Source of the DNA: an uncultured Oscillospiraceae bacterium
GTDB taxonomy: Bacteria; Bacillota; Clostridia; Oscillospirales; Oscillospiraceae
Length of the DNA: 64,000 nt
Assembly: GCA_910588625.1 (NCBI GenBank)
Contig: CAJUQN010000004.1
Location: forward strand, 1 to 64,000
Reading direction: 5' to 3'
The position numbers and the translations under genes are program-made. Under the pieces are notes generated by a model, which was given only the letters and a program-made list of their open reading frames with translations, had not been told where the DNA came from and did no database searches. Positions 1 to 7,637 of the stretch are shown one piece after another; positions within the stretch are counted from its first letter, which is position 1; the number at the start of each line of letters is the position of its first letter.

Positions 1-131
1 GATTTCCCCGAAATTTCCTCTTATTTTCCTCTTGACTTCATAACATTAGACTCCGTATATATTGATTTGTATCCTCACAAGGGTCAAGGACATGTTTTTT
101 CTGTAAAGAAAAAGAACCAAATAAGGAACTA
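1..131. other. Intergenic edge, no gene seen
   Basis: No convincing coding sequence lies here. A weak sigma-A-like pair, TTGACT at 32-37 and TATATA at 56-61 (18-nt spacing), faces the + strand, but the only thing downstream is the 3' end of the convergent ASCH gene. If active it would make an antisense or very short transcript. No clear terminator for the ASCH gene was found. Confidence 0.3.
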
Positions 132-593
132 CTAACCGCGATACTGCGCTTCGCTCGGGGAATAAACCACTTCAAACTCCTCGCACACCACCGGCATTTC
201 CGGGGAAAACTCTAGTCCCGCTTCAGCCAATTCAGCGCGAAAAAAGTTTTCGTGGACACGCTGCCAGTATTCCAGTGAGCGGTCACCCTCCCCCTCTTTA
301 TAGGCGTGGTCGGCGGTCACTTCACAAAAGGGCATGGTGTACACCTTTGTGGTATGGGTGACGCACACCGCCTCGTTCCGGCTGTTGAGGACTACGCTGT
401 ATTCTCCCACCTCCGGCAGCGGCTCCCCCTCCAGTGCGTACAGCGGTCCGGAGCTGGCGGTGGCGGTTTTCACACCGGTACGGGTCAGCTCCGCCAGCGT
501 ATCGGGGACATCGCCGTAGGCCCAGACCCCGTAGTGATTCCCTGCGCCAGGGCTGACAGCCTTGTAGGCGGTCCACATCTCCTGATGGGTCAT
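132..593 (-). CDS. ASCH-domain protein
   Basis: A 153-residue ASCH (ASC-1 homology) domain protein. Members of this fold bind RNA; characterised bacterial ones include a ribonuclease and the N4-acetylcytidine amidohydrolase YqfB. The Lys-x-x-Thr pattern (K42, T45 in GVKTAT) that marks the YqfB active site is present, followed by the beta-barrel region (residues 52-90) and a C-terminal helical stretch containing EYWQRVHENFF. The ATG at 593 is chosen because CAAAGGAGG sits just upstream; a longer reading would run through the leader hairpin. It is monocistronic and stands behind a complete T-box leader, which is unusual for this family. The substrate is unknown; family assignment is confident, function is not. 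Confidence 0.85.
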   Translation of the reverse strand: MTHQEMWTAYKAVSPGAGNHYGVWAYGDVPDTLAELTRTGVKTATASSGPLYALEGEPLPEVGEYSVVLNSRNEAVCVTHTTKVYTMPFCEVTADHAYKEGEGDRSLEYWQRVHENFFRAELAEAGLEFSPEMPVVCEEFEVVYSPSEAQYRG

Positions 594-604
594 TTCAACC
601 CTCC

Positions 605-826
605 TTTGCAACAAAAAAGTCCCTGCCTGACTCAGGGGTGAAGCAGACGCTCCACGGTACCACCCTGATTTCCTCACGGCAAGGACGCTTATTTGTCCGG
701 TAACGGAGACGGTCCGTCCCGCTCATCACGGGAGGCTCAGGAGCGGCGCGTCCGCACGCACACGTGAGGGCTTCCACCGTCCCCTCTCTCTAGTACGCGG
801 CGCTTCAGACTTGACTCCGTCGTAGC
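605..826 (-). promoter_or_regulatory. T-box riboswitch leader
   Basis: The leader of the ASCH gene has the T-box sequence AGGGTGGTACCGTGG (666-652), a stem I GA motif (AGAGAG followed by GGGGACGGTGG), the conserved CCGTTA segment before the antiterminator, and an intrinsic terminator (CCCTG/CAGGG stem at 620-637 followed by six T). In T-boxes uncharged tRNA pairs with the specifier loop and the antiterminator bulge and turns on expression. I could not assign the specifier codon with confidence; candidates in the 3' side of stem I include GAC (Asp) and GCC or GCG (Ala). Confidence 0.88.
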
Positions 827-832
827 TTTTAC

Positions 833-860
833 ATTCTATCATATTTTTGTTTCTTGTCAA
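833..860 (-). promoter_or_regulatory. Sigma-A promoter of the T-box/ASCH unit
   Basis: TTGACA (860-855) and TAGAAT (838-833) are separated by 16 nt, placing the transcript start just ahead of the T-box leader. The ASCH gene is therefore an independent transcription unit. Confidence 0.7.
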
Positions 861-870
861 TAACAAAAAC

Positions 871-904
871 ACAAAAAGCCCCCGCTGACGATGCCAACGG
901 GGGC
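871..904 (-). terminator. Terminator of the alcohol dehydrogenase gene
   Basis: A GCCCCCG/CGGGGGC stem (878-884 with 898-904) is followed on the minus strand by CTTTTTGTG. It ends the dehydrogenase transcript and insulates the following T-box promoter. Confidence 0.8.
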
Positions 905-922
905 CGAAAGCTATGGCTCGGA

Positions 923-2140
923 TTAGAAGTCCACCTCGGTATCGTAGTAGCAGCACTTGAGCAGCTTCTCCATCTCCTCTACAGAGGGCTGACGGGGATT
1001 GGAGCCGGTGCAGGCATCGCCCAAAGCGTTGACGGCGATGTCGTGGAGCCGCTCCAGGAACACCTCCTCGGGGACGAAACCCTGGTCGCAGGGGTAGCTG
1101 TCCGGACCGTACTTGCCGATGCAGTGAGGGATGTTTAGATCGTCGTTCATCTTGCGTAGGAAGGCGATGAAGTTAGTGATCTTTTCATCCAAAGTCTCGC
1201 CACCCAGGTTGATAAAGTCGGCGATCTCGCCATAGCGCTTGGCAGCTGTCTCATCCTTGGCGTTGAAGGCGATAACCTTGGGCAGGTACATGGCGTTGGC
1301 CGCACCGTGGATGATGTGGGCGCCGTGGTCGGCAAAGGCCGCGCCGGTCTTGTGGGCCATGGAGTGGACGATGCCCAGCAGGGCGTTGGAGAAGGCCATG
1401 CCGGCTAGGCACTGAGCGTTGTGCATGGAATCCCGCTTGGCCATGTCGCCGTTGTAGGAGTCCACCAGGTCGCTCTGGATCATCTTGATGGCATGGAGAG
1501 CCAAAGGATCAGTGTAATCACAGTTGGCAGTGGACACGTAGGCCTCGATGGCGTGAGTGATCGCGTCCATACCAGTATGGGCCACCAGCTTCTTGGGCAT
1601 GGTCTCGGCCAGGTCTGGATCTACGATGGCTACATCAGGGGTGATCTCAAAGTCAGCAATAGGATACTTGATACCCTTCTGGTAGTCAGTGATAATGGAA
1701 AAGGCAGTCACCTCGGTGGCAGTGCCAGAGGTGGAGGAGATGGCACAGAAGCGGGCCTTCTTGCGCAGGGCGGGGATACCGAACACCTTGCACATCTCCT
1801 CAAAAGTGATGTCGGGATACTCGTACTTGATCCACATGGCCTTGGCCGCGTCGATGGGAGAGCCGCCGCCCATGGCCACAATCCAATCGGGCTCAAACTT
1901 CAGCATGGCCTCTGCGCCCTTCATCACGGTTTCTACGGAGGGATCAGGCTCAATGCCCTCGAAAATCTCTACCTCCATACCGGCTTCCTTTAAGTACTCG
2001 ATGGCCCGGTCCAAGAATCCAAATTTCTTCATGGAGCCGCCGCCCACGCAGATCATCGCGCGCTTGCCGTCGAAGGATTTCAGGGCCTCCAGAGCGCCCT
2101 TACCGTGGTACAGGTCACGGGGAAGAGTAAAACGTGCCAT
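923..2140 (-). CDS. Iron-containing alcohol dehydrogenase
   Basis: A 405-residue group III (Fe-dependent) alcohol dehydrogenase, a cytosolic NAD(P)H enzyme that interconverts aldehydes or ketones and alcohols, typically butanol/ethanol or 1,3-propanediol type in fermenters. The nucleotide-binding GGGSPIDAAKAMW is at residues 91-103. Likely Fe2+ ligands are D192, H196, H259 and H278. Between the last two histidines there is a short insertion (ADHGAHI) compared with FucO-like enzymes. GGAGG lies 7-11 nt ahead of the ATG. It is monocistronic with its own promoter and terminator. Exact substrate cannot be read from sequence; redox disposal of fermentation aldehydes is the likely role. Confidence 0.92.
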   Translation of the reverse strand: MARFTLPRDLYHGKGALEALKSFDGKRAMICVGGGSMKKFGFLDRAIEYLKEAGMEVEIFEGIEPDPSVETVMKGAEAMLKFEPDWIVAMGGGSPIDAAKAMWIKYEYPDITFEEMCKVFGIPALRKKARFCAISSTSGTATEVTAFSIITDYQKGIKYPIADFEITPDVAIVDPDLAETMPKKLVAHTGMDAITHAIEAYVSTANCDYTDPLALHAIKMIQSDLVDSYNGDMAKRDSMHNAQCLAGMAFSNALLGIVHSMAHKTGAAFADHGAHIIHGAANAMYLPKVIAFNAKDETAAKRYGEIADFINLGGETLDEKITNFIAFLRKMNDDLNIPHCIGKYGPDSYPCDQGFVPEEVFLERLHDIAVNALGDACTGSNPRQPSVEEMEKLLKCCYYDTEVDF

Positions 2141-2194
2141 TTTGCATTACCTCCATTACATATCGGGCCTCGTGTCTGCCCTGAATCTGTTAAT

Positions 2195-2223
2195 AGTTTA
2201 ACATTGTCGCTGGCATAATGCAA
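2195..2223 (-). promoter_or_regulatory. Sigma-A promoter of the alcohol dehydrogenase
   Basis: TTGCAT (2223-2218) and TAAACT (2200-2195) with 17-nt spacing, about 60 nt upstream of the start codon. Confidence 0.55.
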
Positions 2224-2320
2224 CAGGTCTTCGTCAAAAATTTGACATTTCCTAGATATTGTCGTACGCACCAACTTAATGAAATCTTTTAATTTTCCCC
2301 GCTGGCTTCTTAACCCTTTT

Positions 2321-2355
2321 TTTGTATACTATCCGTACCAACACAGATAGTACGG
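2321..2355 (+). promoter_or_regulatory. Promoter with overlapping inverted repeats (candidate operator)
   Basis: A -10-like TATACT (2325-2330) runs into two nested inverted repeats: ACTATC (2328-2333) with GATAGT (2346-2351), and CCGTAC (2333-2338) with GTACGG (2350-2355). The repeats cover the expected transcription start of the ABC transporter genes, which suits a repressor site. No good -35 was found. No regulator gene is adjacent. Confidence 0.4.
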
Positions 2356-2390
2356 TTCGAAATATTATAACAGTTCGGGGGTAATCAATA

Positions 2391-3158
2391 ATGTCCATCC
2401 TAGAAGTCAGTCATGTAAAGAAAATCTATTCCACCCGCTTTGGCGGCCAGAAGGTAGAGGCCTTGGCGGATGTGTCCTTCCGCGTAGAGCAGGGCGAATA
2501 TGTGGCTATCATGGGTGAGTCGGGCTCCGGCAAAACCACCCTGCTAAATATCCTGGCCGCGTTGGATAAGCCCACCACCGGGTCAGTGCTCCTGGCCGGA
2601 CGGGAGCTCACCAAGCTCAAGGAAAAAGAGCTTGCCGCTTTCCGCCGCGACAACCTGGGCTTTGTGTTCCAGGACTTCAACCTACTGGATACCTTTAGCT
2701 TGAAGGATAATATCTATCTCCCCCTGGTGCTTGCGGGGAGAAAGTATCCGGAAATGAAGCGCCGCCTCACCCCCTTGGCCCAGACGCTGGGCATCGAAAA
2801 GCTGCTGGAAAAGTACCCATACGAGGTGTCCGGCGGACAGAAGCAGCGGTGCGCCGTGGCCCGGGCTCTCATCACCCAGCCCCAGATCATACTGGCCGAC
2901 GAGCCCACCGGAGCCCTGGACTCCCGGGCGGCGGACAGCCTGATGGAACTGTTCACCAAAATCAATACAGCAGGCCAGACGGTACTGATGGTCACCCACT
3001 CCACCGCTGCGGCCAGCCGGGCAGGCCGGGTGCTGTTTATCCGGGATGGTCGGGTATATCACCAGCTCTACCGGGAGAACCGCACCGACGGCCAGATGTA
3101 CCGCCTCATCACCGAAACGCTCACCCAGCTCACTGACGGAGGTGAGAAGCGTGCGTAA
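2391..3158 (+). CDS. ABC transporter ATP-binding protein, BceA/MacB-type
   Basis: A 255-residue ATPase of the FtsX-permease-associated class (BceA, YxdL, LolD group). Walker A GESGSGKTT is at 42-50, the signature SGGQKQR at 147-153, and Walker B ILADEPTGALD at 167-177. It would energise the permease encoded immediately downstream, with an 8-nt overlap and the permease ribosome site inside this gene. BceAB-type pairs usually protect against cell-wall-targeting antimicrobial peptides such as bacitracin, often under a BceRS-type two-component system; none is present here. Function as a peptide-resistance module is inference from family. Confidence 0.92.
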   Translation: MSILEVSHVKKIYSTRFGGQKVEALADVSFRVEQGEYVAIMGESGSGKTTLLNILAALDKPTTGSVLLAGRELTKLKEKELAAFRRDNLGFVFQDFNLLDTFSLKDNIYLPLVLAGRKYPEMKRRLTPLAQTLGIEKLLEKYPYEVSGGQKQRCAVARALITQPQIILADEPTGALDSRAADSLMELFTKINTAGQTVLMVTHSTAAASRAGRVLFIRDGRVYHQLYRENRTDGQMYRLITETLTQLTDGGEKRA

Positions 3159-5202
3159 CGGACTATATCCCAAACTGGCGGCCCAGGGGATGAAGCAAAA
3201 CCGCCGGTTCTTCGCTCCCTACCTGCTGGCCCTGGCGGGACTCACCGCCGCCTTTTATGTCATGTGCGCCCTGTGCTTTGACCCGGGCGTACTGAAAATG
3301 CGGGGCTCCGCCTACGTAATGGTGATGATGCAGATTGGTATGTTTGTGGCGGGGATTTTGTCCACCGTCCTGCTGCTGTACATCAACAGCTTTCTGATGA
3401 AACAGCGGAAAAAGGAACTAGGGCTTTATAACATTCTGGGCATGGGGAAAGGCAATATCGCCCTCATCCAGTGTTGGGAAAGCCTGTACACCGCCCTCAC
3501 CGGCATTGTGGGCGGGCTGGTGCTGGGCGTGATCCTCCACAAGCTGGCCACCATTGCCCTGACCGCCCTGCTCCAGTTCTCCATCCCGTTCAGCTCCTCC
3601 CTGTCCCTCCCTGCCGCGATTGTCACCGCAGTGTTTTTCGGCGGGCTGCTGGTGCTGGCCTTGTTCCTCAACCTGGTCAGGGTGCGGGTGTCCAACCCCA
3701 TTGAGCTGCTTCATGGCGGAAACGTAGGGGAAAAGGAGCCGCGGACTCGCTGGCTGCTGGCGGTGGTCGGCGCAGTCTCTATGGGCTCGGGGTATTTCAT
3801 CGCCGTCACCACCAAGGACCCTGCCCTTGCCATGGCCTTTTACTTTCTGGCGGTCATCCTGGTCATTATCGGCACCTACTGCCTGTTCACCGCCGGGAGC
3901 ATCGCCCTGCTAAAAATCCTTCGCAACAACAAGGGCTTCTATTACCAGACCAGCCATTTCATCGGCGTGTCCGGGATGCTGTACCGTATGAAGCGCAACG
4001 CCGTTGGGCTAGCCAATATCTGCATCCTGTCCACCATGGTAATGGTGATGATTTCGGGCACCCTGGCCCTCTACCTGGGACAAGGGGAGATCATCGCCGC
4101 CCAGTACCCCGCCAACCTCAATATGACCATCAGCTTTGACCCCAGCCGGGGGCAAAGCCCTGACCTCAACGGTGTGAAAGCGATGGTGGAGCGCTTTTGC
4201 CAGGAACAAAATGTTCCCATCACCAACCTGAGCGCGGCGGAATACCTGCATTTCAACGTCCTGGCCAATCCGGACACCGTTCGCCTGGAGCCGGGAGCCC
4301 AGGGGGAAAGCAACGACCGCCGCGCCCTCTACCTGCTCACCGCGGAGGGCTATGCCGCCCTCACCGGAAGGGATGCTCCCACTCTTCAACCGGGTGATGC
4401 GGCGGTGTGCGGTCAGCTTCCCACCGGTTTCGGTCCAGAGCTCGTTGTACAGGGCATCTCAATCTCCGAGGGCAGCGAGGTGGGGGCGCCTGCCAGCCTG
4501 ACTGTCGTGGACACCCTGCCAGAAATTGAGTATTTCCACACCACCTTTGACATGAACGAACCGCTATGCCTTGTGGTGCCGGATCGGGCTGTGTTGGATG
4601 AATTTTGGGCCCTCCAAAGCGCCGCGCTGGACAACTACGCCGCCGACCCCACCGCCGTTCTGCTGGTGGACCTGGACTGCACCAATGACCAGGAGCTGGA
4701 TCTCATGGACGCCTGGTCCAATGCCAGTATCTCAGAGAGCTTTTTCGACGGCGCCGGAAGCTGGGACTTCTGGCGGGTGGACAGCCGGGCGGAGATGGCA
4801 GTGGACGGCTACGCCATGGCGGGCGGCTTCCTGTTCCTGGGCATCATCTTGGGTATCATCTTTCTGATGGCCACCGTACTCATCATCTACTACAAGCAGG
4901 TGTCCGAGGGCTACGAGGACCAGGGCCGATTCGAAATCATGCGCAAGGTTGGCCTGAGCCAGCGGGAGGTTAAGTCCTCCATCCGCAGTCAAGTGCTCAT
5001 CGTGTTCTTCCTGCCCATCGCCGTAGCCGCAGTCCACATCCTGTTCGACTTCAATCTGGTGGCCCGGATGCTGACCATGTTCGGGGTACGCAATGTACTC
5101 ACCGTAGTGTTGTGCACTGGTGGAACACTGGCGGCTTTCCTAGCGGTGTACGCTGTGGTGTACCTGCTCACCGCCCGAACCTATTACAGAATTGTCCGCT
5201 GA
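3151..5202 (+). CDS. FtsX-like ABC permease, BceB-type
   Basis: A 683-residue membrane protein read from a GTG start with GGAGG 8-12 nt upstream. It has an N-terminal transmembrane helix, a first FtsX unit with three helices (roughly residues 55-190), two further helix pairs, then a large extracytoplasmic domain of about 200 residues (roughly 310-520) between transmembrane segments 7 and 8, and a second FtsX unit at the C-terminus. This architecture of about ten helices with one big external loop is the BceB hallmark. It pairs with the preceding ATPase. The external loop is what would recognise peptide or target-bound peptide; its specificity cannot be inferred. Confidence 0.9.
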   Translation: MRNGLYPKLAAQGMKQNRRFFAPYLLALAGLTAAFYVMCALCFDPGVLKMRGSAYVMVMMQIGMFVAGILSTVLLLYINSFLMKQRKKELGLYNILGMGKGNIALIQCWESLYTALTGIVGGLVLGVILHKLATIALTALLQFSIPFSSSLSLPAAIVTAVFFGGLLVLALFLNLVRVRVSNPIELLHGGNVGEKEPRTRWLLAVVGAVSMGSGYFIAVTTKDPALAMAFYFLAVILVIIGTYCLFTAGSIALLKILRNNKGFYYQTSHFIGVSGMLYRMKRNAVGLANICILSTMVMVMISGTLALYLGQGEIIAAQYPANLNMTISFDPSRGQSPDLNGVKAMVERFCQEQNVPITNLSAAEYLHFNVLANPDTVRLEPGAQGESNDRRALYLLTAEGYAALTGRDAPTLQPGDAAVCGQLPTGFGPELVVQGISISEGSEVGAPASLTVVDTLPEIEYFHTTFDMNEPLCLVVPDRAVLDEFWALQSAALDNYAADPTAVLLVDLDCTNDQELDLMDAWSNASISESFFDGAGSWDFWRVDSRAEMAVDGYAMAGGFLFLGIILGIIFLMATVLIIYYKQVSEGYEDQGRFEIMRKVGLSQREVKSSIRSQVLIVFFLPIAVAAVHILFDFNLVARMLTMFGVRNVLTVVLCTGGTLAAFLAVYAVVYLLTARTYYRIVR

Positions 5203-5208
5203 ACCATT

Positions 5209-5242
5209 GTCCGCCCCTGATGAGTCAGGGGCGGACTTTTTT
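5209..5242 (+). terminator. Terminator after the ABC permease
   Basis: A perfect 12-bp stem (GTCCGCCCCTGA at 5209-5220 with its complement at 5225-5236), tetraloop TGAG, then six T. Confidence 0.9.
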
Positions 5243-5293
5243 GAACGTCTCCTCGCATTTCCTCATAGAATGAGGGCAAAGGAGGGCACGACT

Positions 5294-5872
5294 ATGAAAA
5301 ACACCTGTCTGCTCAGCGAGGACTCAAAAACTTATTTATGCTGTTTTTACCAAATCCTAGACGAAATGATCCAGAGCATGACCACTGTTGGATTCTCTCA
5401 GAGCATTTCCCACAATTTCATTGCCCAGATGGTACCCCACCACCGGGCGGCTATCCAAATGTCTAACAACGTCCTACGGTTCACTGAAAACAACGCAGTC
5501 CGCCGCATTGCCCAACGCATCATCGAGGAACAGACTCAGGGAATTGGCCAGATGGACGAGGCGCTTTCCATCTGCAATCAACTCACCAATCCCCAGGTGG
5601 ACCTACGGCTCTATCAGCGGCGGATGGACCTCATCTATCGGGAAATGTATGCCAAAATGGGCTCCGCTCCGGAGAGTAACGCTCTGGCCGCCGTTTTCAT
5701 GCGGGAGATGATACCCCACCACCATGGGGCCATCCGTATGGCGGAAAATGCCCTGAAATACGACATCTGTACGGAGCTTGTGCCTATTCTGCGCTCCATT
5801 ATCACCCAGCAGAGGCAGGGCGTGGCGCAAATGCGTGCGCTCCTCAACCGCATGGGATGCCGCCACACCTAG
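5294..5872 (+). CDS. DUF305 protein with two histidine repeats
   Basis: A 192-residue protein made of two DUF305 (ferritin-like four-helix) units. Each carries the M-x-PHH-xx-AI-x-M motif: MVPHHRAAIQM at 46-56 and MIPHHHGAIRM at 139-149. DUF305 proteins, including CopM, bind copper or other soft metals through these Met/His groups and are usually exported. Here no signal peptide or lipobox is visible, so the product should be cytoplasmic. The ATG is preceded by AAAGGAGGG. A weak TAGAAT -10 occurs near 5264. A metal-binding or storage role is inferred; nothing nearby identifies the metal. Confidence 0.8.
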   Translation: MKNTCLLSEDSKTYLCCFYQILDEMIQSMTTVGFSQSISHNFIAQMVPHHRAAIQMSNNVLRFTENNAVRRIAQRIIEEQTQGIGQMDEALSICNQLTNPQVDLRLYQRRMDLIYREMYAKMGSAPESNALAAVFMREMIPHHHGAIRMAENALKYDICTELVPILRSIITQQRQGVAQMRALLNRMGCRHT

Positions 5873-5873
5873 C

Positions 5874-5902
5874 TTGCTTTTTGGGGCGGTTTCTGGTATA
5901 CT
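5874..5902 (+). promoter_or_regulatory. Sigma-A promoter of the GH13 gene
   Basis: TTGCTT (5874-5879) and TATACT (5897-5902), 17-nt spacing, starting right after the DUF305 stop codon. Confidence 0.6.
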
Positions 5903-5957
5903 ATAGAGCCGTGGGCATCTCCGCTCACAGTTCGACACCAGAAAGGAAGTGACGTCC

Positions 5958-7268
5958 ATGTGGGCGGAACACAGCGTATTTTATCAAATCTATCCCCTTG
6001 GCTTCTGTGGGGCCCCGAAGGAAAATGACGGCGTCCAGGCCAGCCGCATCGGTAAGATCGGCGACTGGGCCAAGCACATCCAAAAGCTGGGCGCAGACGC
6101 GCTATACCTCTCGCCTATCTTTGAAAGCGACCGCCACGGTTACGACACACGGGACTACCGAAAGGTCGACTGCCGCCTGGGCGCCAATGCCGAGTTTGCA
6201 AAGGTGTGCAAAACTCTCCATAAGCATGGCATCAAAGTAGTGCTGGACGGGGTGTTTAACCACGTAGGCCGTGGCTTCTGGGCCTTCAAGGATGTCCAAG
6301 AAAAGAAGTGGGACTCCCCTTATAAAGACTGGTTCAACATCAACTTCGACGGCAATTCTGGCTACAACGACGGCTTTTGGTACGAGGGCTGGGAGGGCCA
6401 CTTCGAGCTGGTAAAGCTAAACCTGCGCAACCCTGCCGTGGTAGACTATCTGCTGGACTGCGTCAAGTTCTGGGTGGACGAGTTCGACATCGACGGTCTA
6501 CGGCTGGATGTGGCCTACTGCCTAGATAAGGACTTTCTCCACCGCCTGCGCTCCTTTTGCGACGGTTTGAAGCCAGAATTCTTTCTGGTGGGCGAGACTC
6601 TCCACGGAGACTACAACCAGTGGGTCAACGACGAAATGCTCCACTCCTGCACCAACTATGAGTGCTATAAGGGCCTGTACTCCGCTCTGAACTCTATGAA
6701 CCTGTTTGAAATCGTACATAGCCTGAAACGGCAATATGGGCCGGAGCAGTGGACGCTGTACAAAGGCAAGCACCTGTTGTGCTTCGCCGACAATCACGAC
6801 GTGACCCGTGCCGCCACCATCCTGCAAAATCCCGCCCACCTGCCTCTGATGTATGGCATTCTGTTCGGCATGCCTGGCATCCCCTGCGTGTACTATGGTA
6901 GTGAATGGGGTGCTGATGGCGACAAGTCCCACGGTGATGACGCCTTGCGGCCCAGTTTCGATAAGCCTAAGTGGACCGACCTGACCGACACCATCGCCGC
7001 ACAGGCCCGTGCACACCGGGAGAGTGAGGCCCTGTGCTGGGGCGACTTCAAGGAACTGGTGCTCACCAACAAACAAACGGTGTTCCAACGCCGAAGCGAG
7101 AACGAGCGGGTGCTGGTGGCAATCAATGCGGACAGCGAGCCCTACTGGGCCCATTTCGACGCCGGGTGCGGCCGGGCGGTGGACTTGATCACCGGTAAGG
7201 AACACGACTTTGGCGGCGGGAGCGAGTTGCCCCCTTACAGTGTGTTTTTTTGGAAATGTGAACGCTGA
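5958..7268 (+). CDS. Alpha-amylase family glycoside hydrolase (GH13)
   Basis: A 436-residue GH13 protein without a signal peptide, so intracellular; it would cleave alpha-glucosidic bonds in imported maltodextrins or cyclodextrins. Conserved region I DGVFNHVG is at 97-104, the nucleophile is D184 in DGLRLDVAY, the acid/base E213 in VGETLHG, and the third carboxylate D281 in ADNHDVTR. The small C-terminal beta domain follows. It lacks the N-terminal CBM34-type domain of neopullulanases, so it is shorter than cyclomaltodextrinases (about 580 residues). The start at ATG 5958 is supported by GGAAG 8 nt upstream; an in-frame GTG 9 nt earlier overlaps that site. Monocistronic. Confidence 0.92.
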   Translation: MWAEHSVFYQIYPLGFCGAPKENDGVQASRIGKIGDWAKHIQKLGADALYLSPIFESDRHGYDTRDYRKVDCRLGANAEFAKVCKTLHKHGIKVVLDGVFNHVGRGFWAFKDVQEKKWDSPYKDWFNINFDGNSGYNDGFWYEGWEGHFELVKLNLRNPAVVDYLLDCVKFWVDEFDIDGLRLDVAYCLDKDFLHRLRSFCDGLKPEFFLVGETLHGDYNQWVNDEMLHSCTNYECYKGLYSALNSMNLFEIVHSLKRQYGPEQWTLYKGKHLLCFADNHDVTRAATILQNPAHLPLMYGILFGMPGIPCVYYGSEWGADGDKSHGDDALRPSFDKPKWTDLTDTIAAQARAHRESEALCWGDFKELVLTNKQTVFQRRSENERVLVAINADSEPYWAHFDAGCGRAVDLITGKEHDFGGGSELPPYSVFFWKCER

Positions 7269-7274
7269 ACAAAG

Positions 7275-7320
7275 AGAAATCCCCGAGAGCATTACTCCCG
7301 GGGATTTCTTTTTACTTTTA
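7275..7320. terminator. Bidirectional terminator
   Basis: An 11-bp stem (AGAAATCCCCG at 7275-7285 with CGGGGATTTCT at 7299-7309) flanked by T-runs in both directions serves the convergent GH13 and feoA genes. Confidence 0.9.
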
Positions 7321-7351
7321 GGGGTGGCAAACACCTTTGGAGGGACAGCTG

Positions 7352-7561
7352 TCACAGCCGTCCCCACGGCTGGACTTTTTCTTTCAGTGCATATTTACCA
7401 ATGTCTGTCACGATGACATTGCCTGCCATCTCACTGACCACGTTCACTGTGGCCCCCACAACAAAGCCTATCTCCGCCAAATGCTGCTGGACCTCATCCT
7501 TGCCTGTGATTTTTAGGATGGTGGACTCCTCCGCGGGATTCGCCATTGTCAGCGGCATCAT
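7352..7561 (-). CDS. feoA: FeoA-domain protein
   Basis: A 69-residue SH3-like FeoA domain (core HLAEIGFVVGATVNVVSE, then NVIVTDIGKYALKEKV). FeoA normally assists the ferrous-iron permease FeoB in the membrane-proximal cytoplasm. No feoB is in the window, so this is a stand-alone copy. The ATG at 7561 (or the adjacent one at 7558) with AAGGTGGGG ahead is preferred over an upstream TTG. It lies 76 nt downstream of the TauE/SafE gene on the same strand and may be co-transcribed with it. A role in iron transport or regulation is inferred from the family. Confidence 0.85.
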   Translation of the reverse strand: MMPLTMANPAEESTILKITGKDEVQQHLAEIGFVVGATVNVVSEMAGNVIVTDIGKYALKEKVQPWGRL

Positions 7562-7637
7562 ACCCCGTCCCCACCTTGCGCCAAACACTGCCAATCATTC
7601 GAGATTCCTCTCCCTCGGCAGTTTTTGTCACACAGAC

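Noticed and set aside
605..677. N-terminal extension of the ASCH protein into the leader
   Set aside because: It would translate through the T-box terminator hairpin; the start at 593 has a strong ribosome site.
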